Positions 1-8,501 of a stretch of 64,000 bases of DNA are shown here, piece by piece. This stretch comes from Panacagrimonas sp052387695. Lineage in GTDB: Bacteria > Pseudomonadota > Gammaproteobacteria > Nevskiales > Nevskiaceae. The position numbers were made by a program, and so were the translations under genes. Every line of letters begins with the position of its first letter. The first letter of the stretch is position 1. Under the pieces are notes generated by a model. That model made no database searches and was not told where the DNA came from. It was given only the letters and a program-made list of their open reading frames with translations. The DNA lies in contig JBQTIX010000059.1 in assembly GCA_052387695.1 (NCBI GenBank), positions 1 to 64,000 of the forward strand, in the 5' to 3' direction.

Positions 1-150
1 GGTTGGGGGGGCTACAATAACACCAGTACCCCGCCATCCCTGGGCGTGGTTGGGTGTAGGGGTGTGTTTTACCCCCATAACTTGTTGGCGCAGCTTTGTG
101 TGTTTATGCGACGCGCATCCACCGGGGACGGCATGGCACCAGAGGCGCCC

Positions 151-189
151 GTTTGCTCCGCGATAACGGCGCGCCCCACGCTGATAGCT
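151..189. repeat. Direct repeat copy 1 (copy 2 at 488-526)
   Basis: Two imperfect copies of a roughly 39-base sequence beginning GTTTGCT and ending CTGAT-GCT lie at 151-189 and 488-526 in the same orientation. They differ at only a few scattered bases. They flank the inverted repeats at 228-297 and 325-460, so the whole block may be a composite of dispersed repeats. Function unknown. Confidence 0.55.
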
Positions 190-227
190 TTCATCAAATA
201 AGCGTTCCGTAAGCCTCGTGTAGGAGG

Positions 228-297
228 GGCTCTGCCCCGACAGGCGCTCGCAGAATGGACCGAGACTCGTCGTGAGAACGCCAGTCGGGGCAGAGCC
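228..297. repeat. Inverted repeat with 14-bp perfect arms
   Basis: GGCTCTGCCCCGAC at 228-241 is the exact reverse complement of 284-297. The left flank (GTAGGAGGGGCTCTGCCCC) resembles the GTAGGAGCGGGC-type palindromes common between genes of gammaproteobacteria; a related one occurs at 56023-56046. Probably a REP-like element. Confidence 0.6.
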
Positions 298-324
298 GCG
301 TCCATCAAACAAGAACTGCGCTAA

Positions 325-460
325 CTCCCTCCCCCGCGTGCGGGGGAGGGTTGGGGTGGGGGCAGCCCTCAGATTGAAACTGCGCTCGATTCGGCGAGCG
401 CCCCAATCCCCTCTTTCGCTTTCGCGAAATTCAATCCCCCGCACGCGGGGGAAGGAGACC
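325..460. repeat. G/C-box palindromic element, intergenic copy
   Basis: Two hairpins bound this element. The first (327-350) has an 11-bp perfect stem of CCCTCCCCCGC type with a 2-base loop. The second (435-452) has an 8-bp stem. The right end reads GCGGGGGAAGGAGAC, the same 15 bases that end the insertion inside nasA at 35319-35333. The left hairpin likewise matches the left hairpin of that insertion. This is therefore an intergenic member of the family that has entered a coding region at 35134-35340. Confidence 0.65.
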
Positions 461-699
461 ATCGTCGCGTGACCGCGCCGCCACGCAGTTTGCTTCGCGA
501 TCACGGCGCGATTCGCGCTGATGGCTCCTACGGCAGCAGCCTCGAGGCATTGAACATTCGCGTCCCCACCGCCCGCGCGTGTTTCCATCGCCGATCGGAC
601 TGCGTCGCCTCCGGGTTACGACGGCGACTGGTGCAACGGTAACATCAGGATAAGTCACACCGTCTTTTCGGAAAGCCTGGCGGAGAGGGTTCCCAACAC

Positions 700-3600
700 A
701 TGACCCCATCGCTTCCCGACGCCGCGGCACGCGAAGCCGCACTGAACCTCGACGAGCACGTGCTGGTGATGGCGCCTGCCGGGTCGGGCAAGACCGGCCT
801 GCTGGTGCATCGCATGCTGCGCGCGCTGGCGGCGGTCGAACATCCAGAGCAAGTTGTTGCGATCACCTTCACCAACAAGGCGGCGGCCGAGATCCGGGCG
901 CGGGTGCTCGACAGCCTGCGCGACGCGCAGGCCGGCATCGAGCCTGCGGACGCGCATGCGCAGAACCTGCTGGCTTCGGCGCGTGCGGTGCTGGACCGCG
1001 ACACGAAGCGCGGCTGGAATCTGCTGTCGCAGCCCGGCCGTCTGAACGCGCTGACTATCGACGCCTTCTGCGCCCAGCTCGGCGCGCAGCTGCCGCTGCT
1101 GTCTGGACTCGGTGGCGCCATCGCGGTCGCGGAGGACGCGCGGCCGCTGTATCTCGACGCGATCACGCAGTTGTTCGGCGAGATCGAGGACGGCTCGGTT
1201 CTGGCCGAGGATCGCGCGGCCCTGGGTCGCGTGCTGCGCCTGTACGCCAACCGCATCGATCGTCTGATCGATCCGCTGGCGGGCCTGCTGGCGCGGCGCG
1301 AGCAATGGAAGCGACCGGAATTCCGCGAGGGCTTCGAGCAGGCCGACGAGCCGGCCCTGCGTGCCCTGATCGAGCCCGTGCTGGCTGCGTTCGGGCGCGA
1401 CCTGTCGGATGCGGATCGCGCAGAGCTGGTCGGGATTCTGCGGGAGGGCTCGGCACAGTCCGACAAGCTGGCCTGGGCGGCGGAGCTGCGCGCGTGGCCG
1501 GACGGTGGCGCCGCGCAGCTCGCGCTGGTTCGAGCGATCGCCGGGACCTTGCTCACTACCGAAGGCAAGCTGCGCAAGCCGGGCGGGATCAACGTCAAGT
1601 CCGGGTTCGTCGCGCGGCAGGCCTACACCGAGCGCTTCAAGCGCTGGCTCGAAGCGCAGCAGGGCAATGATGCGCTGGCGGATTGCGCGGCTCGCGTCTG
1701 CCAGTTGCCCGATAAGGAGATGCCCGAGGAGCTGCGTCGTTTGCGGCGCGACTGGCTGCGCGTGCTGTGGCGACTCGCGGCGCACCTGCGCGTGAGTTTT
1801 GCGCAGGCGCAGCAGGCCGATTTCGCGCAGCTCGCCGAGTCCGCGCTCGATGCGTTGCGGCCCGAGGGCGGCTACGGCGACGCCCTGCTCGCGGCCGACC
1901 ATCGCATCCGTCATCTCCTCGTGGACGAGATGCAGGACACCAGCGAAACCCAGGTGGAACTTCTTCAGCGTCTGACCGCGGGCTGGGTCCAGGGCGATGG
2001 CCGCTCGCTGTTCCTGGTTGGCGATCCGCAGCAGTCGATCTACGCGTTCCGCAAGGCCGAGGTGCGCCTGTTCCTGAAGCTGTGGGAGCAGCGCGCGATC
2101 GGTGAGCTTCCGCTACACACACTGCGTCTGAGCGCGAATTTCCGCAGCCGGCCGGCGGTGGTGAACTGGTTCAACGAGGCCTTCGCGCGGATCTTTCCGC
2201 CGACGCCGGACGTCCTGCGTGGATCGGTTCCGTTCACGCCCAGCGTTGCGCTGCGTGGCGCCGAGGAAGGCACGGGTGTGCGCGTCGATGTGTTCGACTC
2301 GATCGAAGCCGAGGCCGGAGCGGTGGCCGACGAGGCTGCTCGCCGCATCGAAAGCGACAACAGCGTCGCCGTCCTTGCGCGCACGCGTAGCAGCCTGGAA
2401 CCGGTGATCCGCGCCCTGCGCGCGCGGGGTCTGACGCCGGCCTGCCAGGATCTCGATCCGCTTGCCGCCCTGCCTGAAGTGCGCGATCTCATCGCCCTGG
2501 CCCGCGCGCTATGGCATCCGGAAGACCGGTTGTCCTGGGCGATCGTTCTGCGTGCGCCGTTCGTGGGGCTGGGCTGGGCGGACCTGGTCGCGCTGTCGCG
2601 TGGACGAGTGCGGACGTCCTGGCCGGCGCGCGTCGAACGGGCACTGATCGAGGATCCTGGCCTGAGCGTGGACGGCCGGCTGCGTCTTCAGCGCCTCGTG
2701 GACGCGCTCGATGCGAGCACCAAAATCGCCTCGCTGCACGTCGATCTCGCGGCGCGCACCGAGTCGGTCTGGCATGCGTTGAACGGGCCGGCGGCGTGCT
2801 CCCGCGCTGCGCTCGACGACGTGCGCCAGGCGCTGCGCTGCCTGCGCGAGGAAACCCGTGGCGGCGGCATCCGCGATCTGGCGAAGCTCGAACGCCGCCT
2901 GGCCGAACTGTACGCCGCGCCACGCGCCGGCCAGATCCAGATGATGACGGTGCACAAGGCCAAGGGGCTGGAGTTCGATCACGTGCTCCTGGTCGGGCTC
3001 AATCGCGGCGCCCGCAGTGAGGATAAGCCACCCTTGCACCTCGCCGAGATCGGTGGCCAGCGCTGGTGCGTGCCGCGGCCCGACGAGGCCTGGCCGGAGG
3101 AGCACGCTGCGCACCGCCTGTACGACGCGCTGCATGCCTTGGCTGTGGCGAATCGCCGCAACGAGGCGCTGCGCCTGCTCTATGTCGCGGTCACGCGCGC
3201 GAGGCGGACCGCGACCCTGTTCGCCTGCATCGGGCGCGATGAGAACGGCACCATCAAGCTCGCGCGGGATTCCTTCGCGAGCCTGCTCGAACCCGTGATC
3301 GCGGCCGAGCTTGGCCGCGTGCCGGCGTCGGGCGAGCCCGTGTCCGAAGCAGAGCCGGATCGCGACCCGCCGCGCGCCCCGCGCTTGCCGCTGGATATTC
3401 AGCTCGTGACCGACGCCGGTCTTTACCGGCCGATCGAAACCCGAACCGCGAAGCCCAGCGAAGCCGTCCTCGCCTCGGCGGAAGAACCGGAGGCGCGGCG
3501 CGACGAGGGCGATGTGTACGCCCAGTTGCTCGGCACGCTCTACCACGAGGCGATGCAGAGGATTGCGGCCGAGGGCTTCGAAACCTGGCGGGACGGCGGC

Positions 3601-4035
3601 GAGTCGCGTCGCCATTCGATGGCCGCCGGCCTGCGTCGTCGTGGAATGCCGGAGCCCCTGGTCGCACCGGCGGTTGCCCGCGTGATCGACCTGCTGAAAC
3701 GTACGCTCGCGGCCGACACAGGGCGCTGGTTGATCGCACCCCGAAACTGGGCGCGGTCCGAGTATCCGCTGGCGGGGTGGCGCGACGGCCGCTGGATTTC
3801 GGCCGTGATCGACCGCTGTTTCGAGGACGAGGACGGCGTGCTGTGGGTGATCGATTACAAGACCAGTGCCCGCCCGATCGACGCTGCCTTTGTGGAAAGC
3901 TACGTCGCCGAAGGGGTCGAGAAATACCGCCACCAGGTGGGTGAGTATGTGCGGCTGCTCGCCGGGCTGCGTCCAGGCCGCGAGATTCGCGGCGCGCTGT
4001 ATTTCGCGGAAGCGGACCGGCTGGTGTTCACGTAG
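700..4035 (+). CDS. UvrD/AddA-type ATP-dependent helicase with C-terminal RecB-family nuclease domain
   Basis: This 1111-aa protein is a superfamily 1A helicase of the AddA/RecB type, expected to process double-strand DNA ends in recombinational repair. Visible motifs are Walker A (APAGSGKT, about residue 26), a TFTNKAAAEI motif Ia, DEMQDT (about 409, the DEFQDT box), VGDPQQSIYAFR, MMTVHKAKG (748) and YVAVTRAR. A PD-(D/E)XK nuclease block follows with VIDYKT near 1052 and YRHQVGEY. An in-frame stop at 640-642 and no earlier start support the ATG at 700. AddA normally works with AddB, usually encoded immediately upstream; here the upstream 700 bases are non-coding, so the partner is not local. 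The stop TAG lies at the edge of a palindromic repeat. Confidence 0.88.
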   Translation: MTPSLPDAAAREAALNLDEHVLVMAPAGSGKTGLLVHRMLRALAAVEHPEQVVAITFTNKAAAEIRARVLDSLRDAQAGIEPADAHAQNLLASARAVLDRDTKRGWNLLSQPGRLNALTIDAFCAQLGAQLPLLSGLGGAIAVAEDARPLYLDAITQLFGEIEDGSVLAEDRAALGRVLRLYANRIDRLIDPLAGLLARREQWKRPEFREGFEQADEPALRALIEPVLAAFGRDLSDADRAELVGILREGSAQSDKLAWAAELRAWPDGGAAQLALVRAIAGTLLTTEGKLRKPGGINVKSGFVARQAYTERFKRWLEAQQGNDALADCAARVCQLPDKEMPEELRRLRRDWLRVLWRLAAHLRVSFAQAQQADFAQLAESALDALRPEGGYGDALLAADHRIRHLLVDEMQDTSETQVELLQRLTAGWVQGDGRSLFLVGDPQQSIYAFRKAEVRLFLKLWEQRAIGELPLHTLRLSANFRSRPAVVNWFNEAFARIFPPTPDVLRGSVPFTPSVALRGAEEGTGVRVDVFDSIEAEAGAVADEAARRIESDNSVAVLARTRSSLEPVIRALRARGLTPACQDLDPLAALPEVRDLIALARALWHPEDRLSWAIVLRAPFVGLGWADLVALSRGRVRTSWPARVERALIEDPGLSVDGRLRLQRLVDALDASTKIASLHVDLAARTESVWHALNGPAACSRAALDDVRQALRCLREETRGGGIRDLAKLERRLAELYAAPRAGQIQMMTVHKAKGLEFDHVLLVGLNRGARSEDKPPLHLAEIGGQRWCVPRPDEAWPEEHAAHRLYDALHALAVANRRNEALRLLYVAVTRARRTATLFACIGRDENGTIKLARDSFASLLEPVIAAELGRVPASGEPVSEAEPDRDPPRAPRLPLDIQLVTDAGLYRPIETRTAKPSEAVLASAEEPEARRDEGDVYAQLLGTLYHEAMQRIAAEGFETWRDGGESRRHSMAAGLRRRGMPEPLVAPAVARVIDLLKRTLAADTGRWLIAPRNWARSEYPLAGWRDGRWISAVIDRCFEDEDGVLWVIDYKTSARPIDAAFVESYVAEGVEKYRHQVGEYVRLLAGLRPGREIRGALYFAEADRLVFT

Positions 4036-4180
4036 ATCGGCTGTAGGTCGACTGTAGGTCGACTGTAGGTCGGATCAAGCCCGCGCGCTTTTCGCGGGCG
4101 GATCCGACGGGCGAGCTCCGGAGAGGGCGTGCAGTGTCGGATCCGCCTTCGGCTTGATCCGACCTACAGCCGACCTACGG
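4036..4180. repeat. GTAGGTCGG-family palindromic repeat (copy 1)
   Basis: The left side carries three tandem TGTAGGTCG units, then GGATCAAGCCCGCG with TTTTCGCGGGCGGATCC. The right side is the reverse complement, GGCTTGATCCGACCTAC followed by AGCCGACCTAC. The element sits between two convergent genes. Its terminal CTA on the plus strand is the TAG stop of zapE. It may also act as a bidirectional transcription barrier. Confidence 0.75.
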
Positions 4181-5269
4181 CTTGTGCGGTCGCGCGAGGT
4201 ATTCGTGCGACTGCATCTCGGCCAGGCGCGATTGAGTGCGGGCGAATTCGAAGCGCAGACGCTGGCCGGTGTAGAGCTGCTCCTGCGGCACTGCAGCGGC
4301 GAGCAGCAGCTTGACGCCACGGTCGTAGAACTCGTCGACCAGATTGATGAAGCGCCGCGCCGGGTCCTCGCGCTCCGCTGTGAGCTGGGGGATGCTGGAA
4401 ATCAGGATCGTGTGGTGCTCGCGTGCCAGTTCCACGTAGTCCGCCGCGGAGCGCGGGCCATCGCAGATTTCGGCGAAGTCGAACCAGGCGACGCCATCGG
4501 CCAGGCGCCTGATGCTCAGGCTGCGGCCGTGGATTTCCAGCGTGGCATCGTGATGTCCGGGTTCGGGCGCGATGTCGTCGAACGCGATCTCGAACAGCTC
4601 GTCGGCGCGCGCATCATTGGGCCAGTGATACAGCTCGGCGCGCGTGAGCGCACGCAGGCGGTAGTCGGTGCCGCCGTCGACGTTGAGCACCCTCACGTGG
4701 TGCTTGAGCATCGTGATCGCCGGCAGGAAATTGGCCCGCTGCAAGCCGTTGGGATAGAGCAGATCGGGAGCACAGTTGCTGGTGGCGATCAGGGTGACGC
4801 CGTAGCGGAACAGACACTTGAGCAGGCGGCCGAGGATCATCGCGTCGGCGATGTCGGAGACGTAGAACTCGTCGAAGCACAGCACGCGTACCCGCTCCGC
4901 GATCTCCTTGGCGACGAGCTTGAGCGGGTCCTGCTCGTCCGGGAAACCGCGACGACGCTCGTGTACTTCGAGCATGAATCGATGGAAGTGCGTGCGCTGT
5001 TTGCGCGCGAAGGGCAGGGCCTCGTAGAACACATCCATCAGATGGGTCTTGCCGCGCCCGACTCCGCCCCACAGGTAGAGACCATCCACGCGTGGCCAGC
5101 GCAGTCGCCGGCTGACCAGCAGCCGCTTTGGCGGCTTGGCCAGCAGTTCCTCGTAAACCGCGTGCAGGGCATCGATCGCCGCCGCCTGCGCCGTGTCGCG
5201 GACGAAGCCGGGCTTGCACAGATCCTGCTCGTAGCGTGCGCGGGGAGACAGCAATACGGGATCGGTCAT
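4175..5269 (-). CDS. zapE: Cell division protein ZapE (AFG1-like ATPase)
   Basis: This 364-aa protein matches the ZapE/AFG1 P-loop ATPase family in length and motifs. It has Walker A GGVGRGKTHLMDVFY (about residues 68-82), Walker B VLCFDEFYVSD and sensor-like TSNCAPDLLYPNGLQR. ZapE associates with the FtsZ ring in proteobacteria and the mitochondrial homologue handles respiratory-chain proteins. It acts at the inner face of the membrane. Its ATG overlaps the TGA of the upstream plsC-like gene by four bases (ATGA), so the two are translationally coupled. Its TAG stop falls inside the palindromic repeat at 4036-4180. Confidence 0.93.
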   Translation of the reverse strand: MTDPVLLSPRARYEQDLCKPGFVRDTAQAAAIDALHAVYEELLAKPPKRLLVSRRLRWPRVDGLYLWGGVGRGKTHLMDVFYEALPFARKQRTHFHRFMLEVHERRRGFPDEQDPLKLVAKEIAERVRVLCFDEFYVSDIADAMILGRLLKCLFRYGVTLIATSNCAPDLLYPNGLQRANFLPAITMLKHHVRVLNVDGGTDYRLRALTRAELYHWPNDARADELFEIAFDDIAPEPGHHDATLEIHGRSLSIRRLADGVAWFDFAEICDGPRSAADYVELAREHHTILISSIPQLTAEREDPARRFINLVDEFYDRGVKLLLAAAVPQEQLYTGQRLRFEFARTQSRLAEMQSHEYLARPHKP

Positions 5270-5940
5270 CGGAGTGTCGTGTCGGATTCGCCACAGACGC
5301 TTGCCACGGCGGCACGTGCAGCGTGCAGCAAGGCGTCGGCATCGTCGGAGGCAGGGACGGCGGGGCAGATCTCAATGTCGATGCGGCTCCAGCGTGGCAG
5401 TTTGCGTCCGCCTCCGAAGAAGCGCCGGGTGCCGCGAATGCCCACCGGCAGCACCGACACGCCCGCGCGAGCGGCGATCAGGAAAGCGCCTTTCTTGAAC
5501 GGCAGCAGGCCGGGATCGGATTCAAATCCGCCTTCGGCAAAGATTGCCAGCGACTCGCCCGTAGCGGCGCGCCGGATCAGCGCGCGCGTTTGCGCTGCGC
5601 CGGCCCGAGCCGCGCCCCGATTGACGAAGCTCACGCCCATGCGACGGATCACCAGGCCGACGTAAGGCCAGTCCGCCGCGCCGTCCTGCACCACGAACGT
5701 GAACTGCGCCGGCAGGGCCGCGGTGAGGACGATGCCGTCCACGTAGCTGGCGTGGTTGGATACCGCGATGCTCGGGCCGGCAGGCAGGTGTTGCTGGCCG
5801 TGCACGCGCATCGGCACGCCGATCAGTCCGAAGGCGAGGCGCACACCGTGGCGTCCGAAGAAGCGACGGGTCGCGAGCGTCGGGCCGAGGATCACCAGCG
5901 GACAGACGATGCCGAAGATCACGATCGCAAACACGGTCAT
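5266..5940 (-). CDS. 1-acyl-sn-glycerol-3-phosphate acyltransferase family protein (PlsC-like)
   Basis: This is a membrane-bound acyltransferase of phospholipid synthesis or remodelling. The hallmark NHx4D motif is present as NHASYVD (His about 63, Asp about 68), and the second block appears as FAEGGFE in place of the usual FPEGTRS. An N-terminal membrane segment (TVFAIVIFGIVCPLVILG) anchors it. The frame stays open upstream to 6159, but that part runs towards the MITE-like element and encodes unlikely sequence. I therefore place the start at the ATG at 5940, giving 224 aa, typical for PlsC. Other PlsC-fold substrates such as ornithine lipids are possible. Confidence 0.82.
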   Translation of the reverse strand: MTVFAIVIFGIVCPLVILGPTLATRRFFGRHGVRLAFGLIGVPMRVHGQQHLPAGPSIAVSNHASYVDGIVLTAALPAQFTFVVQDGAADWPYVGLVIRRMGVSFVNRGAARAGAAQTRALIRRAATGESLAIFAEGGFESDPGLLPFKKGAFLIAARAGVSVLPVGIRGTRRFFGGGRKLPRWSRIDIEICPAVPASDDADALLHAARAAVASVCGESDTTLR

Positions 5941-6064
5941 CGCGAACACGCCGTAAGCACGTTCGACGGCTGTTTGAGGGGCTGGGCGCAAGGTTTCGGG
6001 AGGGCGTGGGTGGGAGTGAGCCTCACTCGTGCCCCTATTATGAAAGACCTGACGCCCGGGTCTT

Positions 6065-6243
6065 AGAGGCTGTGAAAAAATCGAACACCGTAGCGAGGGC
6101 GTCGCTGCGCGTTCACGGCAAGGCGCGTTGCGCGAAAAAAGCCGAGTTTGGTGGACCAAATGACGGCTTTTTTCGCGTAGCGCAACGCCGCCGTGGGCGT
6201 GCTGCGGCGTCCGCAGTAGGTGGGCGAATTTTTCACAGCCTCT
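6065..6243. mobile_element. MITE-like fully palindromic element, 179 bp
   Basis: The terminal inverted repeats are AGAGGCTGTGAAAAAATCG (6065-6083) and its complement at 6225-6243, with one mismatch in 19. Complementarity continues inward, imperfectly, to a central hairpin, so almost the whole element is one palindrome. It encodes nothing. No obvious target duplication is visible. Its position between plsC and the subtilase gene, and its structure, fit a non-autonomous miniature element; no transposase is present in the window. Confidence 0.65.
6141..6173. terminator. Bidirectional Rho-independent terminator-like hairpin at the centre of the MITE
   Basis: The stem GCCG..TTTGGT pairs with ACCAAA..CGGC around a GG loop. 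It is flanked by an A6 run on the left and a T6 run on the right, so each strand shows a hairpin followed by U6. It lies downstream of the minus-strand subtilase gene (stop at 6319), so it could end that transcript before plsC. Confidence 0.6.
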
Positions 6244-6318
6244 CAGCCCTGAGCGTCCCCGGCCCGCGAATCCCTCGCCGCGACGGCGCGACGCGCGGCG
6301 TTTCCCGGACCGCGTTCC

Positions 6319-8373
6319 TCAGGGCACAAGACGTTCCGTGACCGCGAGCAGGCGTACGTCGCGGTAAGTGGTGAATCCACGGACCGCGATCCTGTAACTG
6401 CCCGGCGCGGGCGATCCCAGGACGCAGGTCTCGTCGGTCGAACCTCCGGCCGAGCTGCACAACTGCACGCCATCCTTGAGGACCACCAGATCGGGGTCGC
6501 CGGTACCGCCGGACAGCGTGACGCGCAGGCTGTCGAGGTTCCCCGGAACCTGGATGTCGTATTCCCGCAGGCTGTCTGCACGGCCGCCGAGGCGATTTTT
6601 TCGCAGCAGGGTTTCGGCGACCAGTTGGCCCACGGTGGCCTCGATCGAAGCATCGCGGAATTCGCGGAAGCCATAGGCCAGGATCCGCACCGGGGTCGGG
6701 TCACCGGGTGGCGTGTCGAAAGCGCAGATCTCGCGGTTGCCGATGCTGTCGGATATGCAATCGGCCGATCCGATCGAAGGGGAGTGGCCGAGCGATACGA
6801 ACAGGTCCAGGTCGCCGAATCCCGCCTCGCTGGTGATGCGGACCCGACGGCCGCCGTCGACCCGCAGCCGGTAACGCAACTGGTCGCCGCGCGCACCGTT
6901 GACGGTGATCGCGCGACCGGCGCGCAAGTTGGTCACGGTGGTGGTCACGCCGCAGGCCTGGCTGACGTTGCCATCGCGCACGGCCTCCACCGCCGCGAGC
7001 GCATCGACGATGCCGGCGCCGCAATTGGGGCAGTTGGCCGGGCTGGGGAAGGGCCGGGCAGTGGCCTTGATCGTGCACTCGATCTCGTCGGGTGTCAGCG
7101 CCGGATTCAGACTCAGCATCAGCGCGGCGACGCCCGCCACCTGCGGCGTCGACATGCTCGTTCCGTTGTAGAAATCGAAGCTGTCGGCACCCGGCGCGGT
7201 CAGTCCATCGTTGAGTGTGGAGAGGACGCCGTCACCGATCGTGCTGGAGCTGTCGCCGCCGGGCGCAGCAATGTCCACCCCCCGGCCGACATTGCTGTAG
7301 GGAGCGCGGTAGCCGCGGCGATCGGTCGCCGCCACCGAGATCACACCCCGGCAGTTGCCGGGCGAATGGAATGCCGCCTCGCCGTTGCTGTTGCCCGCGG
7401 CGATCACCAGCGTGGCGCCGAGCGAGCGCGCCGTGTCCACCGCGTCCTGAAGCGGTGCCTCGCAGGGGCCGCCGCCACCCAGGCTCAGGTTGATGACTCT
7501 GGCCGGGTCGAGATTGGGCGGTATCGAGTTCACCGCTCCGCCTGCGGCCCAGATCACCCCGTCCGCGATGTCCGAGTCGAAGCCGCCGCCGTGACCCAGC
7601 GTACGCACCGGCAACACCTTGGCGCCAAAGGCCACGCCGGCGACGCCGATACCGTTGTCGGTGACGGCTGCCACCGTTCCGCTGACATGGGTGCCGTGCC
7701 AGCTACTCGGACTTTCATCGTCGAAGTCGCCGGGGTCCAGCGGATTGGGATCACGCCCGTTGCCGTCTCCGGCCGTTTCCACGTCGGAGATGAAGTCGTA
7801 ACCCCGCAGCAGGTTGCGCCGCAGATCCTCGTGCTTGCGGATACCGGTATCGACGACCGCCACCACGATGCCGGCGCCGGTGGAGACATCCCAGGCCTCC
7901 TGCGCACGGATGCCGCCCGCTGCCTCGAAGTAATGCCACTGCTGGTTGTACAGCGGATCGTCGGGCACCCGGTTGATGTGCCTCTTGCGGTCTTCCACCG
8001 CGTAGATCACGCCCGGGCTCTTGCGCAGGGTCGCCAGGACGCGGTCGATGTCGATCGGCGCCGCTGCGTCGAGCGTGAACAGTTCGGCGCCGACCGCCAG
8101 CCTGCGTTGCGGCCGGAGCGTCACCGCACTGGACAGGCCCAGGTCGCGCAGGACCCGGTCCGCGGCGATCTGCGATGGCTGCGTCGCGGCAGCCGCCTTG
8201 CCCGCGGTTTTGGCGACCCTCTGCGCCTCCCGCATCGCGCCCTTGTCGAACTTGACGATGACCCGCTGCGTGCGCGGCTCGCCGGTTGTCGCCGCATCAA
8301 CGGAGCCGCAGGCGAGGAGCAGGGCAGACAAGGCCGCCCCGAGGAATTTTTTTCGATTGAATGGGCACAGCAT
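6319..8373 (-). CDS. Secreted S8 (subtilisin-family) serine protease with C-terminal PPC-type domains
   Basis: This 684-aa extracytoplasmic subtilase shows the complete triad: D175 (VAVVDTGI), H226 (WHGTHVSGT) and S406 (NGTSMSTPQVAG), with oxyanion N328 (AAGNSNG). The N-terminus has a signal sequence with a possible lipobox (LLLAC, Cys22). It is followed by an I9-like propeptide (about 35-130), the peptidase domain (about 155-475) and two repeats resembling bacterial pre-peptidase C-terminal domains (about 490-585 and 595-684, each with a D-DLDLFV or GDPDLVVL strand). It is transcribed away from dsbC across a 128-bp gap. Likely a scavenging or maturation protease. Confidence 0.92.
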   Translation of the reverse strand: MLCPFNRKKFLGAALSALLLACGSVDAATTGEPRTQRVIVKFDKGAMREAQRVAKTAGKAAAATQPSQIAADRVLRDLGLSSAVTLRPQRRLAVGAELFTLDAAAPIDIDRVLATLRKSPGVIYAVEDRKRHINRVPDDPLYNQQWHYFEAAGGIRAQEAWDVSTGAGIVVAVVDTGIRKHEDLRRNLLRGYDFISDVETAGDGNGRDPNPLDPGDFDDESPSSWHGTHVSGTVAAVTDNGIGVAGVAFGAKVLPVRTLGHGGGFDSDIADGVIWAAGGAVNSIPPNLDPARVINLSLGGGGPCEAPLQDAVDTARSLGATLVIAAGNSNGEAAFHSPGNCRGVISVAATDRRGYRAPYSNVGRGVDIAAPGGDSSSTIGDGVLSTLNDGLTAPGADSFDFYNGTSMSTPQVAGVAALMLSLNPALTPDEIECTIKATARPFPSPANCPNCGAGIVDALAAVEAVRDGNVSQACGVTTTVTNLRAGRAITVNGARGDQLRYRLRVDGGRRVRITSEAGFGDLDLFVSLGHSPSIGSADCISDSIGNREICAFDTPPGDPTPVRILAYGFREFRDASIEATVGQLVAETLLRKNRLGGRADSLREYDIQVPGNLDSLRVTLSGGTGDPDLVVLKDGVQLCSSAGGSTDETCVLGSPAPGSYRIAVRGFTTYRDVRLLAVTERLVP

Positions 8374-8501
8374 CGGGGCTCTCCTGGACGGGCTGATTCG
8401 ACTTCTGGACGCGCCCCCCCGTTATGAACCGCCTCGGCATCCGGCGCAAGGCCCAATCTCGCTACAATCGTGACGTACTTCTCAATTCGGTCGCACTTTT
8501 T

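Larger units (their letters stand above)
1..699. other. Non-coding, repeat-rich region upstream of the helicase-nuclease gene
   Basis: I see no convincing protein or RNA gene here. The only open frames are short, low in recognisable content and overlap repeats. The stretch holds a pair of diverged direct repeats, a short-arm inverted repeat and a G/C-box palindromic element, each listed separately. A TACAAT-like hexamer lies near position 12 but leads to no gene. Confidence 0.6.

Noticed and set aside
272..472. Small plus-strand gene before the helicase-nuclease
   Set aside because: Its codons are hairpins of the palindromic element; no ribosome site or homology is apparent.
4036..4180. CRISPR-like array because of three tandem TGTAGGTCG units
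   Set aside because: Units are adjacent, short and part of a palindrome; there are no spacers or cas genes in the window.
5941..6159. N-terminal extension of the PlsC-like protein
   Set aside because: The frame is open but runs into the MITE-like element and encodes Arg/Pro-rich sequence unlike the family.
6625..8427. 600-codon open frame opposite the subtilase gene
   Set aside because: The subtilase on the other strand has a full catalytic triad; this frame has no motif.
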